A stretch of 64,000 nucleotides of DNA from Enterobacteriaceae endosymbiont of Donacia clavipes (GCF_012570365.1 NZ_CP046208.1:5472-69471); one strand, 5' to 3'; shown: positions 1 to 8,463, numbered from the stretch's first letter. Made by a program: numbers and translations. Notes: generated by a model not told the origin, from the letters alone.

Positions 1-71
1 CAGAAGTGAAACATTGTAGTGCCGATGGTAGTATGAGGTTTCCTCATGTAAGAGTAGGTAAATACCAGGAT
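1..71 (+). rRNA. rrf: 5S ribosomal RNA, 3' part (left-truncated by window edge)
   Basis: The first 71 bases closely match the 3' half of the E. coli 5S rRNA as I remember it: the opening CAGAAGTGAAAC, then GCCGATGGTAGT, the loop pair GAGGTTTCCTC, then AGAGTAGG and the closing ACCAGGA. The 5' half lies outside the window. The gene is followed immediately by murB, the arrangement found at the E. coli rrnB operon, so a 16S-23S-5S operon probably lies to the left. The end position is approximate by a few bases. Confidence 0.93.
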
Positions 72-98
72 AATTTTATTAAATATAAACAATAAAAA

Positions 99-1142
99 AT
101 GATCTGTAATTATTCATTAAATAAATTAAATACTTTTAATATAAAAAGTAATGCAATTAAAGTGACAAAAGTTAAAAATTTAAAACAATTATGTCAAATA
201 TGGCAAAAATACAAAAAAAAAAAATTACCATGTTTAATTTTAGGAAAAGGAAGTAATGTTTTATTTTTAAATGATTTTTATGGTCTTGTTATTATTAATA
301 AAATTAAAGGTATTTATATAAATGAATCATCAAAATATTGGAATTTACATATAAATTCTGGTGAAAATTGGCATAAATTAGTTAAATATACTATCAAAAA
401 TAAAATTTATGGTTTAGAAAACTTAGCATTAATCCCTGGAAGCGTAGGTTCTGCTCCCATACAAAATATTGGTGCTTATGGTTCTAGCATAAAAAATTTT
501 TGTCAATATGTAGATATCATAAATCCTATTAATCAAAAAATACAAAGAATAAATAAAAAAGAATGTAAATTTAAATATCGAGATAGTATTTTTAAGTATG
601 ATGATTACAAAAATTATGTTATTATTTCAATAGGATTATCATTATCTAAAAAATGGATTCCAAATTTAAATTATAAAGATTTAAAAAAATTAAGAAATAA
701 TATTAATATTACTCCCCAACAAATTTTTAATTATATTTGTGATATTAGAAAAAAAAAAATTCCTAATCCTAAAATTTATGGTAATGCAGGAAGTTTTTTT
801 AAAAATCCATTTATATCCTTTAAAATAGGATTAAAATTATTAAAAATTTATCCTCAAATTCCTATCTTTATAGAAAATAATAAATTAAAATTATCTGCAG
901 GATGGTTAATTAACCAATGTAAATTTAAAGGATATACCCAAAAAGGAGTTATGGTTTATTCAAAACAATCATTAATAATTTTAAATAAATCCAATAATGC
1001 AACAGGTATGGATGTACTTAAATTAGCTATTAAAATATATAATACTGTAGGAATTAAATTTGGTGTTTGGTTAGAACCAGAAGTAAAAATTATAAATAGT
1101 TACGGTGAAGTTAATCCATCTTTTTTTTTTAAAAAAAAATAA
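99..1142 (+). CDS. murB: UDP-N-acetylenolpyruvoylglucosamine reductase
   Basis: MurB is the FAD enzyme that reduces UDP-GlcNAc-enolpyruvate to UDP-MurNAc with NADPH, the second committed step of cytoplasmic peptidoglycan precursor synthesis. The 347 residues match the E. coli length (342). Visible signatures are the FAD-binding stretch LGKGSNVLF (about residues 48-56), GLENLALIPGSVGSAPIQNIGAYG (about 108-131) that frames the nucleotide site, YRDSIFK near 165, GNAGSFFKNP near 228-237 with the catalytic serine, and the C-terminal LEPEVK with the catalytic glutamate. It starts 27 bases after the 5S gene as in E. coli rrnB-murB. The next E. coli gene, birA, is absent here. The reading frame contains an A11 run (749-759) and ends in T10A9 (1121-1139). 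Confidence 0.97.
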   Translation: MICNYSLNKLNTFNIKSNAIKVTKVKNLKQLCQIWQKYKKKKLPCLILGKGSNVLFLNDFYGLVIINKIKGIYINESSKYWNLHINSGENWHKLVKYTIKNKIYGLENLALIPGSVGSAPIQNIGAYGSSIKNFCQYVDIINPINQKIQRINKKECKFKYRDSIFKYDDYKNYVIISIGLSLSKKWIPNLNYKDLKKLRNNINITPQQIFNYICDIRKKKIPNPKIYGNAGSFFKNPFISFKIGLKLLKIYPQIPIFIENNKLKLSAGWLINQCKFKGYTQKGVMVYSKQSLIILNKSNNATGMDVLKLAIKIYNTVGIKFGVWLEPEVKIINSYGEVNPSFFFKKK

Positions 1143-1145
1143 AAA

Positions 1146-1598
1146 TTAACTGAATAATCTTTTTAAAATAATTTTTAATGATAAAATATATCCATCAGTA
1201 CCTAATCCAATAATAATTCCACTAGAAATATCTGAAAAAAATGATTTTTTTCTAAAAGATTCTCTATTATATATATTTGTAATATGTAATTCTATAAAAG
1301 GAATATTTATTGCTAATAAAGTATCACGTAAAGCTATACTAGTATGTGTAAAAGATGCTGGATTAAAAATAATATAATCAAAATAATTTTTATATGTTAT
1401 TAAATAATTAATTAATTTATATTCTGCATTAGATTGAAAATGACTTAATTTACAACATTTTTTTTTTGCTTCTTTAGTTAAAATTTCAATAATTTCATTT
1501 AAAGAATGATACCCATATTTTTCTGGTTCTCTAATACCTAAAATATTTAAATTTGGACCATTTAGTACTAAAATATGATAATTTTCTTTTTTTCCCAT
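1146..1598 (-). CDS. aroQ: 3-dehydroquinate dehydratase, type II
   Basis: This 150-residue protein belongs to the dodecameric type II dehydroquinases that turn 3-dehydroquinate into 3-dehydroshikimate in the shikimate pathway. The family pattern is clear: NGPNLNILGIREPEKYGY near the N-terminus, with the conserved Arg and the catalytic Tyr, NPASFTHTSIALRD (about 79-92) with the conserved Asn, and ELHITNIYNRESFRKKS near 102-118 with the catalytic His in ELH and conserved Arg residues. The second His of the usual SNIHARE block is Tyr here. E. coli K-12 uses the unrelated AroD; Yersinia and Haemophilus carry AroQ, often near accBC and mre, so the position beside mreB looks ancestral. It is convergent with murB (3 bp apart) and divergent from mreB. 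Confidence 0.95.
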   Translation of the reverse strand: MGKKENYHILVLNGPNLNILGIREPEKYGYHSLNEIIEILTKEAKKKCCKLSHFQSNAEYKLINYLITYKNYFDYIIFNPASFTHTSIALRDTLLAINIPFIELHITNIYNRESFRKKSFFSDISSGIIIGLGTDGYILSLKIILKRLFS

Positions 1599-1687
1599 TG
1601 TATTTTTATATAATTAATTAAAAAATTATTTTAACATAAGTTATATATCATTACTTTTTTTATTTATAAAGTAAAGAAATTTAAATA

Positions 1688-1722
1688 AATAACATTATAT
1701 TTATTTTAAATATAATGTTATT
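1688..1722. repeat. Perfect 16-bp inverted repeat between aroQ and mreB
   Basis: Two exact 16-base arms (1688-1703 and 1707-1722) flank a 3-base TTT loop. A second pair of 8-base arms, AAAGTAAA at 1668-1675 and TTTACTTT at 1725-1732, lies outside them, so the whole element is a nested palindrome of about 65 bp. It lies in the only intergenic space between two divergent genes, so it is not a simple terminator for either; it could be a promoter-linked operator, a cruciform-prone site or chance. Function not known. Confidence 0.75.
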
Positions 1723-1740
1723 ATTTACTTTACTAATTAA

Positions 1741-2841
<1,101 letters not shown>

Positions 2842-2866
2842 TTATAATTTTTAAGATGATATATTT

Positions 2867-3682
2867 ATGAAATTAATTTTTAATAAAAAGCCCATTTTTC
2901 TCATTAGAATTATTATAGCTATAATAATTTCAGTAATAATTATTATTACAGATATATATTCTAATTATTTTGTAAAAATAAGACATTTTATTGATAATAA
3001 AATCAGTCCTATTTACTTTATAATAAATAAACCATACTATTTATATATAAGTATATTAGATTATTTTAAGAAAAATAATTTATTACAAAAACAAAATAAA
3101 TATTTATTTTATAAAATATTACAACAAAATATAAAATTATATAATTTAAAAAAAATTCAGTATGAAAATATTAATTTAAAAAAAATTTTAAAATTACCAA
3201 TTTTTAAAAAAAAAAAAAATATAATAGCAGAAATAATACCTATTTATTTTCCTATTTATAAAAATAAAATTTTTATTAATAAAGGTTATAAAGATAACGT
3301 GAAAAAAGGAACAATTGTTCTTAATGAAAATGGTATAATAGGTCAAATAATAACTGTTAAAAAAAAAAACAGTCAAGTTTTATTAATTTGTAATAAAAAT
3401 GTTTTTATACCAGTACAAATCAAAAATAGTAATATTAAATTTATAATTAATGGAAACGGATGTACAAAAGAACTTAAATCTGAATATATTTCACCAGATA
3501 TAATGATTAATAAAGGAAATATTTTGATTACTTCTGGATTAGATGAAGAATATCCTGTAGGTTACCCCATAGGGGTAATAACAAAAATAAAATTTGATAA
3601 AGAAAAAAATTTAAAAATAGCGTATGCAAAACCATTTATGCAAATTGAAAAAATAAAATATTTATTATTATTGATTAATTAA
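2867..3682 (+). CDS. mreC: Rod shape-determining protein MreC
   Basis: MreC is a bitopic inner-membrane protein whose periplasmic part links MreB filaments to the wall synthases. The 271-residue protein has an N-terminal membrane helix (about residues 10-28), a charged helical stretch (about 55-105) consistent with the MreC coiled coil, and a beta-rich C-terminal half with recognisable patches such as NKGYKDNVKKGTIVLNENG and SGLDEEYPVGYPIG. It is about 95 residues shorter than E. coli MreC (367), the missing part being the low-complexity C-terminal tail. It is identified mainly by position between mreB and mreD and by those patches. mreD begins 9 bases downstream. Confidence 0.93.
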   Translation: MKLIFNKKPIFLIRIIIAIIISVIIIITDIYSNYFVKIRHFIDNKISPIYFIINKPYYLYISILDYFKKNNLLQKQNKYLFYKILQQNIKLYNLKKIQYENINLKKILKLPIFKKKKNIIAEIIPIYFPIYKNKIFINKGYKDNVKKGTIVLNENGIIGQIITVKKKNSQVLLICNKNVFIPVQIKNSNIKFIINGNGCTKELKSEYISPDIMINKGNILITSGLDEEYPVGYPIGVITKIKFDKEKNLKIAYAKPFMQIEKIKYLLLLIN

Positions 3683-3691
3683 AAAAAAAAC

Positions 3692-4174
3692 ATGAAAAAT
3701 TATTTTTTAAAATTATACATTTATTTAACATTAATAATATCATTATTTTTACAAATAATACTTACTAAAAGTAGTAATAGTAATTTACATATATCATGGT
3801 TGTTACTTATTTTAATTTATTGGTTATTAAAATATCCTTATATTATTAATATAATAACAAGTTTCTTTATAGGATTATCTATAGATTTATTTACAAATAG
3901 TATTTTGGGTGTTCATAGTTTATTACTAAGTATATTAACATATTTTTTATTATCTAATTACAAATTAATTATAAAATTTAATATAATATATAAAATATTA
4001 TTTATAACATGTATTTTATATATTTTTAATATAATTATTTATTCTGTAAATAACATTGAATTTACTTATCAAAATTTATTTTCACGAAGTATTTTAAATA
4101 GTTTTATTTGGGTTATTATTTATTTTCTTTCTAAAAAAATTTATTGTATATTTAAATATTTTTTTAAAAAATAA
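3692..4174 (+). CDS. mreD: Rod shape-determining protein MreD
   Basis: MreD is a small polytopic inner-membrane protein of the elongasome. The 160 residues (E. coli 162) are almost entirely hydrophobic, with about five predicted membrane segments, and include the family-like stretch GLSIDLFTNSILGVHSLL near 61-78, which parallels the conserved glycine- and aspartate-containing loop (GLxxDxxxGxxLG...). Sequence identity is otherwise low, as usual for this family in AT-rich genomes, so the third position in the mreBCD operon is the strongest evidence. A hairpin at 4197-4232 probably ends the transcript. Confidence 0.92.
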   Translation: MKNYFLKLYIYLTLIISLFLQIILTKSSNSNLHISWLLLILIYWLLKYPYIINIITSFFIGLSIDLFTNSILGVHSLLLSILTYFLLSNYKLIIKFNIIYKILFITCILYIFNIIIYSVNNIEFTYQNLFSRSILNSFIWVIIYFLSKKIYCIFKYFFKK

Positions 4175-4196
4175 AATATATTTGATACACACATAT

Positions 4197-4232
4197 AAAA
4201 AATATTTGTTTTTTTATAAACAAATATTTTTT
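4197..4232. terminator. Bidirectional hairpin between mreD and tusE
   Basis: A perfect 15-bp stem (4197-4211 with 4218-4232) closes a 6-base loop. The stem is followed by T-rich sequence in either reading direction, so it can serve as an intrinsic terminator for mreD on plus and tusE on minus. The last codons of tusE and its stop codon (4214-4216, in the loop) lie inside the hairpin. The stem has only two G-C pairs at most, so termination strength is uncertain. Confidence 0.55.
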
Positions 4233-4525
4233 TGTGGTAATCCTGCAATATTTGATGCTTGTTTTATAGATCCTTTAGGAAATAATTTAAAAAGAACTAC
4301 ACTATCCCAATTTGTACATGTATATTTTTTTTTTAATACATTTATTAAAATACGTAAATTAGGAATTATATTAAATTTTAAATATAACGAACGTAATGTA
4401 TATATAACTTTCCAATGATTAGAAGTCAATACTATTTTTTCTTTAAAAGCGATTTTAATAGCTAAATCTTTATTCCATAAATCGTATTTACTTTTTACTT
4501 GTTTTACTTCATTAAAAATAAACAT
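4214..4525 (-). CDS. tusE: Sulfur relay protein TusE (DsrC family)
   Basis: TusE accepts sulfur from the TusBCD complex and hands it to MnmA for 2-thiolation of wobble U34 in tRNA-Lys, -Glu and -Gln. The 103 residues (E. coli 109) align with TusE along the length: LTSNHWKVIYTLRSLYLKFN (about 34-53) matches the helix block, LFKLFPKGSIKQASNIAGLP (about 80-99) is the DsrC-family signature, and the protein ends N-I-C-L with the catalytic penultimate Cys kept. TusA, the first relay carrier, is also in this window (19326-19577, minus), and a tRNA-Lys(UUU) substrate lies at 8361. An overlapping plus-strand reading frame at 4182-4418 is a shadow of this gene. Confidence 0.92.
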   Translation of the reverse strand: MFIFNEVKQVKSKYDLWNKDLAIKIAFKEKIVLTSNHWKVIYTLRSLYLKFNIIPNLRILINVLKKKYTCTNWDSVVLFKLFPKGSIKQASNIAGLPQKNICL

Positions 4526-4591
4526 TTTTTTACCATATTTAATTTTACTTAAATATATTTATTATATTATTATTTATTACTGGTAAATTAA

Positions 4592-4676
4592 GGAGGAAGA
4601 GAGATTCGAACTCTCGAATAGTTTATCTACTTCCGGTTTTCAAGACCGGTGCCTTCAACCACTCGGCCATTCCTCC
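4592..4676 (-). tRNA. tRNA-Ser, anticodon UGA
   Basis: The reverse complement folds as a class II tRNA: acceptor GGAGGAA with TTCCTCC, D-arm GCCGAGTGGTTGAAGGC, anticodon arm CCGGTCTTGAAAACCGG with TGA, a variable arm, and T-arm GAGAGTTCGAATCTCTC. It is close to E. coli serT. CCA is not encoded. Directly 3' of the acceptor stem, the discriminator position would be U rather than the G73 usual in bacterial tRNA-Ser; the other serine tRNA in this window has G. Confidence 0.96.
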
Positions 4677-4770
4677 ATTTTATATCTGTAATTATTTATT
4701 ATCTTGTGTATAATAATACATTTAGTCAAAAATTTAAAGTAAATATTTTAAAAAATTAATTATTAAAAAT

Positions 4771-5631
4771 ATGAATAATAATAATTTAAAAATAGGTAAT
4801 TTATATATTATTTCAACTCCAATAGGTAATTATAATGATATAAGTAATCGAGCTATAATAACTTTAAATAAAGTAGATTTAATTTTAGCAGAAGATACAA
4901 GAAAAACAGGATTATTATTAAAAAAATTTAATATTAAAAATAAATTATATTCTTATTATGAATATAATGAAAAAAAAAATGCAAAATATTTTTTAGAAAA
5001 AATAGAAAAAGGTTATAATATAGGATTAGTTTCAGATTCTGGAACTCCATTAATAAGTGATCCTGGATATAAAATTATTCAATTATGTCGTCAAAAATAT
5101 TTAAATATTAAAATTATACCTATTCCTGGAGCATGTGCAGCTATTTTAGCTCTTTCAGTTTCAGGATTAGCAACAAATAGATTTTGTTATGAGGGGTTTT
5201 TATCCAAAAAAAAAGGAAAAAGAATAAAAAGATTAAATGAATTAAAATTTGAGAATAGAACTTTAATTATTTATGAATCTAAACATAGATTATTAAAATG
5301 TTTGTATGATATAGAAAAAATTTTTGGAAAAAATAGATATATAGTCTTTGCTAAAGAATTAACAAAAAAATGGGAAAATATATATGGTGATAAAATTTCA
5401 AATTTAATAAAATGGATAAAATTAGATCTTAATAGATTAAAAGGAGAAATAGTATTAATTATAGATGGATATAATCCTAAAATCAATAATAAAATTTCTT
5501 CAAAAATAATTCGAACATTTTTAATTTTAAAAAAAGAATTATCAACAAAAAAAGCAATAAATATTACTTCAAAAATTTATTCTATTAAAAAAAATATATT
5601 ATATAAATTTTATATAAAAAATAAATGTTAA
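4771..5631 (+). CDS. rsmI: 16S rRNA (cytidine(1402)-2'-O)-methyltransferase
   Basis: RsmI uses S-adenosylmethionine to methylate the 2'-OH of C1402 in the decoding centre of 16S rRNA. The protein has 286 residues, as in E. coli. Tetrapyrrole-methylase-fold motifs are evident: ISTPIGNYNDIS (about 14-25), LAEDTRKTG (about 39-47), SDSGTPLISDPG (about 89-100), and IPGACAA with the following GLATNRFCYEGFL. The C-terminal part is lysine-rich and drifted. The RNase P RNA gene starts 32 bases after its stop, so the promoter of that RNA probably overlaps the end of this gene. Confidence 0.96.
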   Translation: MNNNNLKIGNLYIISTPIGNYNDISNRAIITLNKVDLILAEDTRKTGLLLKKFNIKNKLYSYYEYNEKKNAKYFLEKIEKGYNIGLVSDSGTPLISDPGYKIIQLCRQKYLNIKIIPIPGACAAILALSVSGLATNRFCYEGFLSKKKGKRIKRLNELKFENRTLIIYESKHRLLKCLYDIEKIFGKNRYIVFAKELTKKWENIYGDKISNLIKWIKLDLNRLKGEIVLIIDGYNPKINNKISSKIIRTFLILKKELSTKKAINITSKIYSIKKNILYKFYIKNKC

Positions 5632-5648
5632 TGTTAAAATATATAATA

Positions 5649-5654
5649 TATACT
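5649..5654 (+). promoter_or_regulatory. Putative -10 box for RNase P RNA
   Basis: TATACT lies about 10 bases before the first paired base of the RNase P RNA. The region 17-18 bases upstream (TGTTAA or ATGTTA) is only a weak -35 match, and AT-rich background makes chance matches likely. Confidence 0.35.
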
Positions 5655-5663
5655 ATATTTTGT

Positions 5664-6018
5664 AAAGTTAATTAAAACAGTCGCTTTTATTAATTATTAA
5701 TTAAATAAAAGAGGAAAGTCCGGACTCCATTGGGTTATAGTGCCAGATAATTACTGGGAAGTGTAAACTTACGAATAGTGCAACAGAAAAAATACCGCCA
5801 AAAATATATTTTGGTAAGGGTGAAAAGGTATGGTAAAAGCATACCGATATATTAGTAATAATATATGTCAATGTAAACTCCACTAGGAGCAAGGCTAAAT
5901 AAGATTTGTATGATACCCGTACTATAAATCTGGGTGGGCTGCTTGAAATAATAAGTGATTATTATTCTAGATAAATGACTGTTCTTGACTGAATCCGGCT
6001 TAATAATTAACTTTATTT
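5664..6018 (+). ncRNA. rnpB: RNase P RNA (class A)
   Basis: This is the catalytic RNA that trims 5' leaders from pre-tRNAs. Conserved blocks occur in order: CAGTCGC near 5678, GAGGAAAGTCCGGACTCC at 5711, a GTGCAACAGAAA block near 5777, GGTAAGGGTGAAAAGG near 5812, GTAAACTCCACTAGGAGCAAGG near 5874, GGTGGGCTGCTTG near 5932, and ATGACTG then GAATCCGGCTTA near the 3' end. The terminal helix P1 is preserved with compensatory AT changes: AAAGTTAATT at 5665 pairs with AATTAACTTT at 6005-6014. Length (about 355 nt) is slightly below E. coli (377). Ends are approximate. Confidence 0.97.
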
Positions 6019-6030
6019 ATATATTTAAAT

Positions 6031-6076
6031 AAAAACATAATCTTAACTTATTTATAATAAGAAAAATTATGTTTTT
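6031..6076. terminator. Hairpin between rnpB and folD
   Basis: An 11-bp perfect outer stem (6031-6041 with 6066-6076) encloses a smaller inner hairpin (CTTAT/ATAAG). It ends in T runs on both strands and sits between the convergent rnpB and folD genes, overlapping the folD stop codon. A bidirectional intrinsic terminator is the likely role, though the stem is almost all A-T. Confidence 0.5.
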
Positions 6077-6930
6077 TCATATGCATATAAAATATTTTGC
6101 ATTAGTGTTGCTACTGTAATAGGTCCTATACCTCCTGGTACAGGAGTAATATATGATGCTTTTTTTTTAGCTATATTAAAATCAATATCACCTATAATTT
6201 TATTTTTATTAATTATATTAATACCTACGTCTATTACGATAGCTCCTAATTTAATCCAATCACCTGGTATAAAATTAGGTTTACCAACAGCAACTATTAA
6301 TAAATCTGCATATTTTATATGATGTTTTAAATTTTTTGTATAACGGTGTGTAATAGTTACAGTGCATCCAGATAATAATAATTCCATAGCTATTGGACGA
6401 CCTACTAGGTTAGAAGCCCCTATAATTACTGTATTTAAACCATAAGTATTTATATTATAAAATTTTAATAATTTTAATATTCCTAAAGAAGTACAAGGAC
6501 GTAATAAAGGAGCTCTTTGACATAAACGTCCAATATTATATGGATGAAAACCATCTATATCTTTTTTTGGAAGTATTCTTTCTAATATATTAATAGTATT
6601 AATTTTATTAGGTAATGGTAATTGAATTAAAATTCCATCAATATTTTGATTTTTATTTAAAAAATCAATAATATTAAATAATTTTTTTTCGCTAATATTT
6701 TTTTTTAAATGATAATTATAATAAAAAAAACCTAATTTTTTACACATTTTTAATTTATTTTTTATGTAAATTTTAGATGCTTGATTATCACCAATTAAAA
6801 TTATTCCTATACCTGGTCTTCTTTTTTTTTTAAACAAAATATTATTCATTTTTTTAATAATTTTTGAATATATTTTATTAGCAATAATATGGCCATTAAT
6901 AATTATAGCATTCATTTTAATATTACTCAT
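6067..6930 (-). CDS. folD: Methylenetetrahydrofolate dehydrogenase / cyclohydrolase
   Basis: FolD interconverts 5,10-methylene-, methenyl- and 10-formyl-tetrahydrofolate, providing one-carbon units for formyl-Met-tRNA and purines; it is fed by GlyA (gene at 35661). The 287 residues match E. coli (288). Seen are [13 protein letters not shown] with the catalytic Lys, GILIQLPLP, the [11 protein letters not shown] block, the NADP-binding loop GASNLVGRP and the C-terminal [14 protein letters not shown]. Alignment with E. coli favours the internal ATG at 6915 (MNAIIINGH...) as the start; the longer ATG at 6930 is only five codons upstream. The neighbouring tRNA-Arg(UCU) gene also lies close to folD in E. 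coli. Confidence 0.97.
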   Translation of the reverse strand: MSNIKMNAIIINGHIIANKIYSKIIKKMNNILFKKKRRPGIGIILIGDNQASKIYIKNKLKMCKKLGFFYYNYHLKKNISEKKLFNIIDFLNKNQNIDGILIQLPLPNKINTINILERILPKKDIDGFHPYNIGRLCQRAPLLRPCTSLGILKLLKFYNINTYGLNTVIIGASNLVGRPIAMELLLSGCTVTITHRYTKNLKHHIKYADLLIVAVGKPNFIPGDWIKLGAIVIDVGINIINKNKIIGDIDFNIAKKKASYITPVPGGIGPITVATLMQNILYAYEKT

Positions 6931-6969
6931 TTTATAATAAAATTATTAAATAAATTTATTTTAATTAAT

Positions 6970-6998
6970 TTGAATGTACAACATAATAATGTTATTAT
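6970..6998 (+). promoter_or_regulatory. Putative sigma-70 promoter of tRNA-Arg(UCU)
   Basis: TTGAAT (6970-6975), a 17-base spacer and TATTAT (6993-6998) end 16 bases before the tRNA. The -10 region is part of a perfect 8-bp inverted repeat, CATAATAA/TTATTATG at 6982-6999. Spacing and position fit a stable-RNA promoter. Confidence 0.5.
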
Positions 6999-7014
6999 GA
7001 ATTAATAATTTTTT

Positions 7015-7088
7015 GCGCTCTTAGCTCAGCAGGATAGAGCAATAGCCTTCTAAGCTATTTGTCACAGGTTCGAATCCTGTAGAGCGCA
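7015..7088 (+). tRNA. argU: tRNA-Arg, anticodon UCU
   Basis: Cloverleaf: acceptor GCGCTCT with AGAGCGC, D-arm AGCTCAGCAGGATAGAGC, anticodon loop CTTCTAA with TCT, and T-arm ACAGGTTCGAATCCTGT. It matches E. coli argU and reads AGA/AGG, the dominant arginine codons of this AT-rich genome. Discriminator A; CCA not encoded. Confidence 0.97.
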
Positions 7089-7116
7089 AGTTATTTTAAT
7101 TTATTAATAATATTTT

Positions 7117-8290
7117 TTATGTATAACGTTTTGACTTAATTAAAATATTTAAATCTTCTATAGGATTTTTTGAATCTTTAATTCCAACTGATATACGCAA
7201 TAATAAATTAGAAATTCCTTCATTTGCCATTTAAAATTTTGTTATATATTCATAAGTCATTGTAGCTGAATAAAAAATAATAATTTTAATATCATCTAAA
7301 AAATTTAACTAAAGTAAATAATTTTAATGAATTTAAAAAAAATTTTAACATTTTTTTAGAATCATTATATTCAAAGTTAAATATAGTTCTAAATCTTTTT
7401 GTTTTGTCCTTCGTAATTTTATGTCCAATATTATTTTTAAGTAAAAAATGATATATTTTTTTAACTATTTTTTGTAATTTTAAATATTTAATTATAATAA
7501 GTATATTTTGAGCTAATTTTAATCTAAAACATAAAATTTTGATAGCTTTTAACAAAAAATAAATATCAAATATAGAATTAGTTATGCCTATATTATTTAT
7601 ATTATCTCTCCATAATAATTTATTTATGATATTTATATTTTTTAAATAATAGTTTCTAAAATAATATCAAAATATTTATTTAAATGTTTATTTAGTACAA
7701 TAATAAATAATTAAATCTAATAAATTTTGTAATAATATACTAAGTATATATGTTATTAATAATAATTATTACATTATTTTTTTTAATTTTATTACAATAA
7801 CTTAAAATATTAATTACATTTAGTAATAAATTACTAGGTGTTTTTATAAAAAATAATTTTAGTTTATATTTTAAAATAGTTAAAATTTTTTTTATCATAT
7901 ATAATTATAAATATAATTTTATATATTTTTTTTCTGTAAAACTTATAAATTATCTATAACTACCACTACCACTACAACAATTATTAGAATAAATAATTAA
8001 ATCTCTTGGTTTTAATAATATTATAATAATTAAATAAATAGCAAATATATCACTGCTTATAAGAACACATACTAAAAAACTATTTTCTAATAATAAAATA
8101 ACATCTTGTACTGTATTTTCTGTAGAATTATTTTTTCTTAACCTTAAGTAATCATAATTTTTTAAATAATTAAAATTTTTAAAATTATATATACTTGTTA
8201 AGTATAAGAAAAACATAATACTTTCATATTTTTTAATTAATATTTAATTCATTATATACTGAGATAATTTTTTTTATAAAAATACGTCAT
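7117..8290 (-). pseudogene. metB: Decayed cystathionine gamma-synthase
   Basis: This 1.17-kb region, the only long stretch without an intact gene, holds a collinear remnant of metB on the minus strand. The piece at 7950-8216 reads LTSIYNFKNFN..., then ILLKPRDLI and SGSYR, matching MetB LSSTYNF, FLKPGDLL and GGSYR. The piece at 7292-7555 contains IVKKIYHFLLKNNIGHKI and FLNSLKLFTL, matching VKKLYHPSLPENQGHEI and FLGGLSLFTL. The piece at 7117-7280 reads SATMTY, then after a stop GISNLLLRISVGIKDSKN, matching ISETLLRISTGIEDGED. Several stops and frameshifts separate them, and the middle (about 7556-7949), which should carry the PLP lysine, is not readable. A putative old start at 8290 gives 1174 bp, close to the E. 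coli gene (386 codons). The tail match favours MetB over MetC. Confidence 0.9.
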
Positions 8291-8360
8291 AATATTATTA
8301 ATAAATTTTAATTATCACTTTAATATCTATAAACTTAATATGAAATATTTTTATTTATTT

Positions 8361-8433
8361 TGGGTCGTACAGGATTTGAACCTGTGACCAATTGATTAAA
8401 AGTCAACTGCTCTACCAACTGAGCTAACGACCC
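8361..8433 (-). tRNA. tRNA-Lys, anticodon UUU
   Basis: Reverse complement: GGGTCGT acceptor with ACGACCC, D-arm AGCTCAGTTGGTAGAGC, anticodon stem-loop GTTGACTTTTAATCAAT with TTT, T-arm ACAGGTTCAAATCCTGT, discriminator A. It is nearly identical to E. coli tRNA-Lys and is an expected substrate of Tus/MnmA thiolation. It follows tRNA-Val on the same strand, as in the E. coli valUXY-lysV cluster that also adjoins gltX. Confidence 0.98.
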
Positions 8434-8463
8434 AAAAAAATATTTTATTAAATTATTATTTAA

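Noticed and set aside
1668-1732. The nested palindrome as an insertion-sequence end or CRISPR-like repeat
   Set aside because: Only one copy is seen, with no transposase, no target duplication and no spacer array.
4182-4418. A 78-codon plus-strand reading frame after mreD
   Set aside because: It lies antisense to tusE, which has clear DsrC-family motifs and the terminal Cys; the plus frame has no recognisable features.
5701-5892. 63-codon minus frame in the rsmI-folD gap
   Set aside because: It lies entirely within the RNase P RNA, whose conserved blocks and P1 helix are clear.
7292-7555. Short open frame that might be a novel small protein
   Set aside because: Its translation aligns with the C-terminal third of MetB, collinear with other MetB fragments on both sides, so it is part of the metB pseudogene.
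7950-8216. Short open frame with two hydrophobic stretches, possibly a small membrane protein
   Set aside because: It aligns with the N-terminal third of MetB (STYNF-like and LKPGDL-like patches) and belongs to the same pseudogene.
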